This document shows, piece after piece, positions 40,957 to 49,321 of a stretch of 49,321 nt of DNA; position 1 is the first letter of the stretch, and each line of letters begins with the position of its first letter. This DNA comes from Bacteroidales bacterium. Lineage in GTDB: Bacteria; Bacteroidota; Bacteroidia; Bacteroidales; JAADJA01. Location of the stretch: assembly GCA_016783885.1 (NCBI GenBank), contig JADHVR010000020.1:1-49321 (forward strand), written 5' to 3'. Under the pieces are notes generated by a model. The model was not told the origin of the DNA, made no database searches, and saw only the letters and a list, made by a program, of their open reading frames with translations. Made by a program: the position numbers and the translations under genes.

Positions 40957-41385
40957 CTAATTGTCCAAATCCCTGATAATATATACATCGTAATCACCAA
41001 GGTATTTAAAACCACCTTTTCGGTATAGTTCAACAGCCGTAATATTATTTTTATGAACCTCAAGTTTTATTTGTTTTCCTGTGTTCCGGGCAAAATTCAG
41101 AGACTCTTTCAGCAGGATTTTGGAATAGCCTTTCCCCTGGTGTTCCGGTCTTATCCCGAAATGATGCAGGTATATCCTTCTTCCATCCTGAGTTAGCCAC
41201 GACGTTCCAATTATTTTACCGGTTGATATATCTTCTAAAATAAGTAATTTACCTCCAAGTCGTATTGTTTCTTCAATCGCTTCATTATCATCGCCTCTTT
41301 TGGCTCCGCCCATTTCCGTGTCTTTCCATAGTTGCTCAACTTCTATATAATCTTCAGGTATATAATTTCTTATTTGTAAGTTCAT
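40957..41385 (-). CDS. GNAT family N-acetyltransferase (RimI-like)
   Basis: The 142-residue protein has the single-domain GNAT pattern: IRNYIPEDYIEVEQLWKD at the start, FGIRPEHQGKGYSKILLKES (about 75-94) as the acetyl-CoA site, and NITAVELYRKGGFKYLGDY. The substrate is unknown. It is transcribed from its own -7 element and is followed 51 bp later by the second GNAT. Confidence 0.9.
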   Translation of the reverse strand: MNLQIRNYIPEDYIEVEQLWKDTEMGGAKRGDDNEAIEETIRLGGKLLILEDISTGKIIGTSWLTQDGRRIYLHHFGIRPEHQGKGYSKILLKESLNFARNTGKQIKLEVHKNNITAVELYRKGGFKYLGDYDVYIIRDLDN

Positions 41386-41449
41386 TGTTCGATTGATAAA
41401 TTATCTATAAATACGATAAATAACATTTAACCATAAAACAATTTAGTAA

Positions 41450-41457
41450 CAAAATTA
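41450..41457 (-). promoter_or_regulatory. -7 promoter element of the RimI-like GNAT gene
   Basis: The minus strand reads TAATTTTG, with transcription start near 41443 and a leader of about 58 bases. Confidence 0.45.
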
Positions 41458-41484
41458 ACCAATTTCCCGATTCAATCAATTTAA

Positions 41485-42276
41485 CTATTTAACTTCAATT
41501 ACACCTTCGAATATTTTAACAGCCGCACCTTCAAGCCAGATGTCAGTGAATTTTTCCAGCTTTTTTATAAAACGAACCGTCAAATTCCCTCCGTTAGTTT
41601 TAATATTAAAGTATCCGGTACTATTCTTTTGTATCAAAGAAGCAGCTAATGCCGAAGCGGTAACTCCTGTTCCACATGACAGGGTTACATTTTCCACGCC
41701 CCGTTCATAAGTTCTCACAATAAGATGATCCTCTTTTAATTCAACAAAGTTAACATTCGTACCTTCGGGCTGAAATTTATTATCCCAACGAATACGCTTA
41801 CCTTCATTATAAATATCAATTTGTTCTATGTCATTCACAAATTTTATATAGTGAGGCGAGCCTGTGTTTATTAAAAAGTAATCGTCATAAATTTTAATAT
41901 TATCCACATCTTTCATTTTAAGCGAAATATAAGTTTCGTTTCCTGATTCAGATAAAATTTTTGATTCATGTGTGCCATCAATAGCACGGAACTTGGATTG
42001 GTTGTCAATAATGCCAAGGGATTTCGCAAAGGCAATAATACATCTTCCCCCGTTACCGCACATGGTGCCCTCAAGCCCGTTTGCATTAAAATATTTCATT
42101 TCAAAGTCAAAATCCTTGGAAGCCGATAATAACATTAATCCATCGGCTCCAATACCAAACCTCCGGTCACATAGCAAAGCAATCTGATCGTTTTGCAAAT
42201 TGAATAGCCCTTTTCTGTTATCTATCAGAATGAAATCGTTACCTGTACCGTGGTATTTATAGAATTTTATTTCCAT
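41485..42276 (-). CDS. dapF: Diaminopimelate epimerase
   Basis: The 263-residue protein starts MEIKFYKYHGTGNDFILID and has both catalytic cysteines, in MCGNGGRC (about 75) and LSCGTGVTA (about 203), plus EGTNVNFVEL. DapF converts LL- to meso-diaminopimelate for lysine and peptidoglycan synthesis. ATG 42276 matches the family start; the frame extends five codons further without homology. The leader is only about 70 bases, with no sign of a lysine riboswitch. Confidence 0.96.
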   Translation of the reverse strand: MEIKFYKYHGTGNDFILIDNRKGLFNLQNDQIALLCDRRFGIGADGLMLLSASKDFDFEMKYFNANGLEGTMCGNGGRCIIAFAKSLGIIDNQSKFRAIDGTHESKILSESGNETYISLKMKDVDNIKIYDDYFLINTGSPHYIKFVNDIEQIDIYNEGKRIRWDNKFQPEGTNVNFVELKEDHLIVRTYERGVENVTLSCGTGVTASALAASLIQKNSTGYFNIKTNGGNLTVRFIKKLEKFTDIWLEGAAVKIFEGVIEVK

Positions 42277-42353
42277 AAACATTAATGACATATTGGCAAG
42301 AATTTAACATAATTGGATAAAACCAAGAATCGTTTAATAAATAATCGAGTTTA

Positions 42354-42361
42354 CAAATTTA
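42354..42361 (-). promoter_or_regulatory. -7 promoter element of dapF
   Basis: The minus strand reads TAAATTTG. Transcription start near 42347 leaves about 70 bases before the ATG at 42276. Confidence 0.5.
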
Positions 42362-42442
42362 TGCTAAATATCTTAACATGTTTTAACTAACGAATTAATA
42401 CTAATGTTAAATGAATACCGTTTTTAAAAAAACGATAAAGTT

Positions 42443-43885
42443 ATGAAAAGATTTATTAGTTATTTTTTGGCAGCCATTTTTGGCGGTTTGGTTTTCGCCG
42501 TTATTTATATAACTTTTGAAAATAAAAATACATCAGCATTACCGGATACACAGGAGCAATTACCAGCTATACAGGCAAACTATACTCCACATCCTGCTGT
42601 AATCGGACCTGATTTTATTAATGCAGCAGATAAAACAATTCATGCTGTTGTTCATATTAAATCAGAGCTTCATCAAAGAAATAAAGTTTACAACGATTTT
42701 TTTGATTTATTCAACGATTTTTTTGGAAACCCAAACTACAGATATCATAATGCACCTGTAATTGCAACAGGTTCGGGAGTTATTATCTCATCCGATGGTT
42801 ATATTGTTACAAACAACCATGTTGTTCAGAATGCAACCAGCTTAGAGATCACATTGAATGATAAAAGAACTTTTAAAGCTGAGATTATTGGCAAAGATCC
42901 TACAACTGACCTGGCTCTGATAAAAATAGAAACAAATGATTTACCTTATCTTATTTATGGAAATTCAGATGATTTAAAAGTTGGCGAATGGGTGCTTGCA
43001 GTGGGTAATCCATTTAATCTTACATCAACAGTTACAGCCGGAATCGTAAGTGCAAAAGCAAGAAATATCAATATTCTCGGTGATGCGTCAGCTATTGAAT
43101 CATTCATCCAGACAGATGCTGTTGTTAACAGGGGAAACAGTGGGGGCGCTCTTGTGAATACAAAAGGCGAATTAGTTGGAATAAATGCTGCCATTGCTTC
43201 TAATAACGGGACTTATGCAGGATATTCATTTGCTATTCCGGTTAATATTGTTAAGAAAGTAATGGATGACTTTTTAAATTTTGGAGAGATACAAAGGGCT
43301 TACCTTGGTATTTCTTTCAGAGAGATTGACAGTCGGTTTGCAGATGAAAAAGGCTTAACCGAGGTAAGAGGAGTTTACGTTATTGATGTCCTTAATAATG
43401 GCGCTGCCTCGGATGCAGGCATTAACGAGGGGGATGTTATTGTCAGGGTAAATAATACGGAGATTAATTCCAATTCAGCATTGCTGGAAATAATAGGTAC
43501 GAGGCGACCGGGCGACAGAATAAAAGTCTATGCTTATAGAGATAATAAGCTTAAGGAATTTGATGTAATACTTGAAAACAGGAGCGGAAATACTGACATT
43601 GTGAAAAAGGACAACATTGAAATATTAGGGGCAACTTTTAAAGCTATATCTGACAGTGAAAAAAGAGATTTGAATATCGATCACGGATTAAAAGTAGTAA
43701 AGCTTAAAAATGGAAAACTAAAAAGCGCCGGTATCAGAGAAGGTTTTATCATCATGTTCATTGATAAGGAACCTGTTAATTCGCTAAATGATCTGAAAAA
43801 TATATTTATTGATAAAAATGGAGGTAAATTAATAGAGGGTATTTATTCTAATGGACAGCGGGCATACTATGGATTAGGATTATAA
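42443..43885 (+). CDS. degP: DegP/HtrA-type periplasmic serine protease
   Basis: The 480-residue product has an N-terminal signal or anchor (ISYFLAAIFGGLVFAVIYI). Its trypsin-like protease domain has the catalytic triad His in VTNNHVV, Asp in DPTTDLALI and Ser in NRGNSGGALV. Two PDZ domains follow (about 285-375 and 395-478; AYLGISFREID, GGKLIEGIYSNG). It degrades or refolds misfolded envelope proteins. A short imperfect hairpin (CGTTTTT/AAAAACG, 42419-42434) lies just before the start. Confidence 0.93.
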   Translation: MKRFISYFLAAIFGGLVFAVIYITFENKNTSALPDTQEQLPAIQANYTPHPAVIGPDFINAADKTIHAVVHIKSELHQRNKVYNDFFDLFNDFFGNPNYRYHNAPVIATGSGVIISSDGYIVTNNHVVQNATSLEITLNDKRTFKAEIIGKDPTTDLALIKIETNDLPYLIYGNSDDLKVGEWVLAVGNPFNLTSTVTAGIVSAKARNINILGDASAIESFIQTDAVVNRGNSGGALVNTKGELVGINAAIASNNGTYAGYSFAIPVNIVKKVMDDFLNFGEIQRAYLGISFREIDSRFADEKGLTEVRGVYVIDVLNNGAASDAGINEGDVIVRVNNTEINSNSALLEIIGTRRPGDRIKVYAYRDNKLKEFDVILENRSGNTDIVKKDNIEILGATFKAISDSEKRDLNIDHGLKVVKLKNGKLKSAGIREGFIIMFIDKEPVNSLNDLKNIFIDKNGGKLIEGIYSNGQRAYYGLGL

Positions 43886-43982
43886 AGGCAGTTTATAAAA
43901 ACATTTCCACTTCATAATACAATAAACAACAGGTTGTTATTGTTTATTAGTTTAATAAACTTTATAAGTTTTGTAAAATATT

Positions 43983-44013
43983 TTTGGTATTTACCAAAAT
44001 TTTTGTATTTTTG
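43983..44013 (+). promoter_or_regulatory. -33/-7 promoter of the primary sigma gene
   Basis: TTTG at 43983-43986, a 19-bp spacer and TATTTTTG at 44006-44013. Both elements match the consensus read by the sigma factor the gene encodes, so expression is probably autogenous. Leader about 58 bases. Confidence 0.65.
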
Positions 44014-44078
44014 TGTGCTTTTTTCTTTACTAATTACATTATTGTTAATCAGGGCATTAAGTAAACGAAATTATTAAA

Positions 44079-44945
44079 ATGAGACAATTAAAAATTACAA
44101 AATCGATCACAAACCGTGAAACAGCATCTCTTGATAAATACCTTCAGGATATTGGTAAAGAAGAACTGATTACTGCGGATATGGAAGTTCATTTAGCGCA
44201 AAAGGTCCATCAGGGAGATCACTTAGCGCTTGAGAAGCTTGTTAAAGCTAACCTTCGTTTTGTTGTATCGGTTGCTAAGCAGTATCAAAACCAGGGTTTA
44301 AGTTTACCTGATTTGATTAATGAAGGTAACCTGGGATTAATTAAAGCTGCATCAAGATTTGATGAAACCAGGGGATTTAAATTCATCTCTTATGCTGTAT
44401 GGTGGATTAGGCAGTCTATTTTACAGGCTTTGGCTGAACAATCAAGGATTATCAGGTTACCACTAAATCAGGTTGGTTCATTAAACAAAATTAAAAAGGC
44501 TACTTCAAGATTAGAACAAGTATTTGAAAGATCTCCTTCGTCGGAAGAAATTGCAGAAAAACTTGAAATGCCTGATTATAAAATTAATGCTGCAAAAAAA
44601 ATTACTACAAGGTACATTTCAATGGATGCACCGTTAACCAAGGATGACGAAACCAAATTTCTTGATGTATTTGTGTCTGATGATTCTCCGCATACAGATG
44701 ATATTTTAATGAGAGAATCTCTTGCAAGAGAAATTCAAAGATCTCTCACCACACTTACTAAAAAGGAAAGAGATGTTGTTAATCTGTACTATGGAATTGG
44801 AATGCCGCATGGATTGACACTCGAAGAAATCGGAGCAAAATTTGACCTGACAAGAGAACGCGTCAGGCAAATCAAAGAAAAGGCTATCAGGAGGTTAAAA
44901 CACACATCAAGAAGTAAGCTTCTGAAGGCTTACCTGTGTCAGTAA
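44079..44945 (+). CDS. rpoD: Primary RNA polymerase sigma factor (RpoD/SigA family)
   Basis: The 288-residue protein is the short Bacteroidota type of housekeeping sigma. It begins with region 1.2 ([16 protein letters not shown]), then region 2 ([39 protein letters not shown]), region 3, and region 4 with the helix-turn-helix [19 protein letters not shown]. Region 1.1 is absent, as usual in this phylum. It should recognise the TTTG/TAnnTTTG promoters seen throughout this window. A strong terminator follows. Confidence 0.93.
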   Translation: MRQLKITKSITNRETASLDKYLQDIGKEELITADMEVHLAQKVHQGDHLALEKLVKANLRFVVSVAKQYQNQGLSLPDLINEGNLGLIKAASRFDETRGFKFISYAVWWIRQSILQALAEQSRIIRLPLNQVGSLNKIKKATSRLEQVFERSPSSEEIAEKLEMPDYKINAAKKITTRYISMDAPLTKDDETKFLDVFVSDDSPHTDDILMRESLAREIQRSLTTLTKKERDVVNLYYGIGMPHGLTLEEIGAKFDLTRERVRQIKEKAIRRLKHTSRSKLLKAYLCQ

Positions 44946-44964
44946 AAACTATTTAAAATTTTAT

Positions 44965-45002
44965 AGGGATTATTACTTTTTTGTAGTAATCCCTTTTTTT
45001 TT
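44965..45002 (+). terminator. Strong intrinsic terminator of the sigma gene
   Basis: GGGATTATTAC (44966-44976) pairs with GTAGTAATCCC (44983-44993) with one mismatch and a T-rich loop, followed by a run of nine T. Confidence 0.9.
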
Positions 45003-45009
45003 AATTTTG
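45002..45009 (+). promoter_or_regulatory. Possible -7 promoter element of gap
   Basis: TAATTTTG directly after the sigma-gene terminator, giving a leader of about 43 bases. The upstream -33 area is the terminator T-run, so the call is tentative. Confidence 0.4.
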
Positions 45010-45058
45010 ACAACAAAATAAAAATAAGTAATTAATTAGAGTAAAAAAACAAAAAAAA

Positions 45059-46534
45059 ATGGGAAATAAAAATTTTAATTCAAAAGAATCGGTAGTTTAT
45101 GAAGATTCTATGAAAAAATGGTTCGACGATGAAAAAACCGGCTTTGAGTTTATTGATGTTCTTGGAAAATTATTCTATGATAAATCCATAGAACTTATAT
45201 TTTTCCGCACCCAACTCATCGATCGGAGTGCAAGTGTAATTCTTTTCAAGCATTCTTATGCTAAAACGATAATTGGGAAAAAATTAAGAATTCAGGATTC
45301 TCTGATGTTGGCAAGAGTGATCTCCGAACTTGATCTTCCTCATACCAAATTAGACATAGGCAAACTTAATCTGGAATGGACTGAAGAAAAAGAAAAGTAC
45401 AACAATGATCCAAAAGCTTTTACTACGGATAAATTAAAACATATTATCGGAAAACCCCCGAAATATGACAAACCTGTTGATGTTGTCTTGTTTGGATTTG
45501 GAAGAATCGGGAGGTTATTGCTTCGTGAGTTTATTATCCAGGGAAATGGAACTCAATTGCGCCCCAGAGCTGTGGTTACGAGGAAAGTTACACCTGAAGA
45601 TATAGCAAAACGTGCATCATTAATACGCCACGATTCCGTTCATGGTCCGTTCAGGGGAAATGTAATCGAAGATGCGGAAAACAAATCCATCTATATGAAC
45701 GGTCATATTATAAAAATGATTGAAGGTTCAAACCCGGAGGATATTGATTACGAAGCGTATGGTATCTATAACGCATTATTAATTGATAATACAGGCGTTT
45801 GGCGCGACAGAGAAGGATTGGGCAGACATCTGAAAGCTAAAGGTATTAGTAAGGTTTTATTTACGGCTCCTGCAAAAGGCGATATTCCAAATATTGTATA
45901 TGGTGTTAATCATAAGAATTTTACCCCTGATTCCGATAATATTTTTTCTGCAGCCTCATGTACTACCAATGCAATAGTACCGGCTCTCAGTGTAATAGAA
46001 AACAAACTGGGAATAGAAAAAGGACATTTGGAAACAATACATGCCTATACAAACGATCAGAATTTATTGGATAATTATCATAAAAAGCCAAGAAGAGGAC
46101 GTGCAGCAGCGTTAAATATGGTGATTACTTCTACCGGTGCCGGATCTGCTGCTGCAAAGGCAATTCCGAGTTTGAAGGGGAAACTGACGGCTAATGCTGT
46201 TAGAGTGCCAACTGCGAATGTTTCCCTTGCGATTTTGTCATTAACTGTAAAAAAAACCACAACAAAGGAAGAAGTTGTCGAGTTGTTGCGTCATGAAGCT
46301 TTAAGGGGTCAATTAGTTGAGCAGATCAAATTTTCTGCTTCCAATGAATTGGTTTCATCTGATTTTATTGGCGACCCTATAGCGGGTATTTTCGACAGTC
46401 CTTCAACACAGGTTTCTGCCGATGGTAAAAATATCCTCATTTATTTGTGGTATGATAATGAATTCGGATATACTATGCAGGCGATCAGGCTTGCAAGATA
46501 TTTTGCCAAAGTTAACAGATATACATATTATTAA
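45059..46534 (+). CDS. gap: Glyceraldehyde-3-phosphate dehydrogenase, long form
   Basis: The 491-residue protein has an N-terminal helical extension of about 130 residues before the NAD-binding Rossmann motif VVLFGFGRIGRLLLREF. The catalytic Cys is in SAASCTTNAIVPAL (about residue 303) and the His is in HAYTNDQNLL. RVPTANVSLAIL and WYDNEFGYT follow. Usual GAPDH is about 335 residues; this ~480-residue type is a known separate subfamily. It interconverts glyceraldehyde-3-phosphate and 1,3-bisphosphoglycerate; the extension suggests a dedicated direction or partner, which is inference. Confidence 0.93.
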   Translation: MGNKNFNSKESVVYEDSMKKWFDDEKTGFEFIDVLGKLFYDKSIELIFFRTQLIDRSASVILFKHSYAKTIIGKKLRIQDSLMLARVISELDLPHTKLDIGKLNLEWTEEKEKYNNDPKAFTTDKLKHIIGKPPKYDKPVDVVLFGFGRIGRLLLREFIIQGNGTQLRPRAVVTRKVTPEDIAKRASLIRHDSVHGPFRGNVIEDAENKSIYMNGHIIKMIEGSNPEDIDYEAYGIYNALLIDNTGVWRDREGLGRHLKAKGISKVLFTAPAKGDIPNIVYGVNHKNFTPDSDNIFSAASCTTNAIVPALSVIENKLGIEKGHLETIHAYTNDQNLLDNYHKKPRRGRAAALNMVITSTGAGSAAAKAIPSLKGKLTANAVRVPTANVSLAILSLTVKKTTTKEEVVELLRHEALRGQLVEQIKFSASNELVSSDFIGDPIAGIFDSPSTQVSADGKNILIYLWYDNEFGYTMQAIRLARYFAKVNRYTYY

Positions 46535-46667
46535 AGAAAGTATATAGGATCAGGTTGATAATTGAGATAGTTACTGAATGACATATATTATGTTATATGT
46601 TATATGTTTTTTGTTAACCGTATTTATAATTAGGTCAAGCTTATAACCAATAACATTTAACTATTAA

Positions 46668-48299
<1,632 letters not shown>

Positions 48300-48352
48300 C
48301 AGTCATTAGTTTAAAATATTACTAAAACCAAACTAAATAATAACAATTTATT

Positions 48353-48360
48353 TAATTTTG
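48353..48360 (+). promoter_or_regulatory. -7 promoter element of gldF
   Basis: TAATTTTG followed by CC. Transcription start near 48367 leaves about 13 bases before the ATG at 48380. Confidence 0.55.
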
Positions 48361-48379
48361 CCTTTCAAATTTCCCGGAC

Positions 48380-49111
48380 ATGTTCACACTTTTTTGGAAA
48401 GAAGTAAGCAGTTTTCTTAATTCGCTGATTGGATATATTGTTATTGCTGTATTCCTTTTGGTAAACGGTTTGTTTTTATGGGTTTTTCCGTTAGAATCAA
48501 ACATCCTCGATTTTGGTTTTGCCAATCTCGATGGATTATTCCTGATAGCTCCTTTTGTATTTTTATTTCTTATTCCTGCTATTACTATGCGTTTTTTTTC
48601 CGAAGAAAAGAAAAGCGGTACGATTGAATTATTAATGACCAAACCTTTAACCGATATGCAGGTTATTTTTGCAAAATATTTCGCCGGACTAACGCTTGTT
48701 GTTTTTTCTCTCCTGCCTACATTAGTTTATTTCTTTTCTGTTTACCAGTTAGGATTTCCAAAAGGCAACCTTGATATCGGCGGTATGTGGGGTTCGTATA
48801 TTGGCTTGCTTTTTTTAGGAGCCTCCTTTGTTGCAATTGGTTTATTTGCCTCCTCAATTACCGATAATCAAATTGTTTCGTTTATTGTAGCTGTTTTACT
48901 TTCCGGATTTATTTATATTGGGTTCGAGTTCATTTACAGTCTCGACCTTTTCGGGAATTTTGATTTGTTTATTAAAACACTTGGAATCAATTCTCATTAT
49001 TCTGCTATGAGCAGAGGTGTGATAGATACCAGGGATCTTTTATATTTTTTAAGCATTATTGCTTTTTTTATTTTGCTAACTAAAATATCGCTTGAATCCA
49101 GAAAATGGTGA
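48380..49111 (+). CDS. gldF: ABC transporter permease GldF
   Basis: The 243-residue protein has six hydrophobic helices and the ABC-2 permease pattern, opening MFTLFWKEVSSFLNSLIGYI with PAITMRFFSEEKKSGTIELL (about 70-89) and LMTKPLTDMQVIFAKY. This matches GldF, the membrane subunit of the GldFGA exporter linked to gliding in Flavobacteria and retained in non-gliding Bacteroidota. GldG, its usual neighbour, would be expected next; only the start of a following gene is visible, after an unusually long 187-bp gap. Confidence 0.85.
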   Translation: MFTLFWKEVSSFLNSLIGYIVIAVFLLVNGLFLWVFPLESNILDFGFANLDGLFLIAPFVFLFLIPAITMRFFSEEKKSGTIELLMTKPLTDMQVIFAKYFAGLTLVVFSLLPTLVYFFSVYQLGFPKGNLDIGGMWGSYIGLLFLGASFVAIGLFASSITDNQIVSFIVAVLLSGFIYIGFEFIYSLDLFGNFDLFIKTLGINSHYSAMSRGVIDTRDLLYFLSIIAFFILLTKISLESRKW

Positions 49112-49298
49112 AGAAGATTTACTATTCCCGAAACTTCGGGATTGATTGTTGAAGATTTACATTTAACATATAACTTATAACAAATAACATAGCGCCATAA
49201 ATGGCAAGTTACATATTATTCAGCAATCGCTTACTAATTGTGGATTTGCAAAAAAACATTCAATAAGCAACATACAATAATCAATAAACAAGTAAAAA

Positions 49299-49321
49299 AT
49301 GAAAAAATTTGATTTAGAAGA
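49299..49321 (+). CDS. Start of a further gene, truncated by the window edge
   Basis: An ATG follows A-rich sequence (AGTAAAAA) and reads MKKFDLE before the window ends. It may be gldG, which normally follows gldF, but seven residues are not enough to tell. Confidence 0.4.

Noticed and set aside
42277..42347. Lysine riboswitch before dapF
   Set aside because: The leader is only about 70 bases, far shorter than the ~170-nt lysine aptamer, and no conserved stems were seen.

Overview
The window looks like a chromosomal segment of a Bacteroidota (Bacteroidetes) bacterium, probably of the class Bacteroidia. DNA is AT-rich. More than twenty genes or operons are preceded by the Bacteroidota -7 element TAnnTTTG. 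Gene content is typical of the phylum: a ~290-residue primary sigma factor, a long (~490 aa) GAPDH, an OstA-like protein, DUF2851, DUF3822, DUF2279 and DUF4468 proteins, a type IX secretion (T9SS) sorting tail, GldF, and the rpsF-rpsR-rplI order. No phage, complete insertion sequence, CRISPR array or rRNA gene is visible. There are two tRNA genes (Pro-CGG, Thr-CGT).

Layout. 1-541: gene-free decay zone with a REP-like double hairpin and relics of a VapBC toxin-antitoxin pair. 0.5-5.2 kb (+): cvfB-like gene overlapping uvrA, marC, and a small protein. 5.2-10.8 kb (-): LytS-type kinase, LytTR regulator and a secreted serine hydrolase in one run, then a PagL-like outer-membrane lipid A deacylase. 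10.9-14.7 kb: DUF2851 (+), then OstA-like and TrmH (-). 14.8-19.5 kb (+): an unassigned locus of small proteins around a TPR histidine kinase and a NarL-type regulator. It is bracketed by two copies of a paired operator-like element. 19.6-22.9 kb (-): rpsF-rpsR-rplI and a second operon ending in rsmD. 23-28.1 kb: lipoprotein phosphoesterase, two tRNAs, and between them an AT-rich accessory island of secreted or anchored unknown proteins with two DUF4468 genes. 28.4-36.2 kb: a large FAD/Fe-S D-lactate dehydrogenase-like protein with a palindrome inside its reading frame, rnz, an unusually long rpsA, and ychF. 36.2-38.2 kb: a single T9SS leucine-rich-repeat gene with cassette-like flanks. 38.2-42.3 kb (-): DUF2279, mltG, two GNATs, dapF. 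42.4-49.3 kb (+): degP/htrA, primary sigma factor, gap, pyrG, gldF and the start of one more gene.

How the genes fit together. Most are housekeeping: translation (S1, S6, S18, L9, RsmD, TrmH, RNase Z, YchF), repair (UvrA), envelope (OstA-like, PagL-like, MltG, DapF, DegP, T9SS cargo) and central metabolism (GAPDH, CTP synthase, lactate oxidation). The best candidate for something undescribed is the 14.8-19.5 kb locus. Two promoters there, one at each end of a two-component system, carry the same tandem pair of dyad sites (TARTRG-TTTT-CTGCTA) spaced exactly 26 bp. This suggests a self-contained regulon controlling small proteins of unknown function. Other items for a second look are the in-frame palindrome in the lactate dehydrogenase gene, the near-identical 24-bp direct repeats around the tRNA island, and the attC-like flank of the LRR gene.
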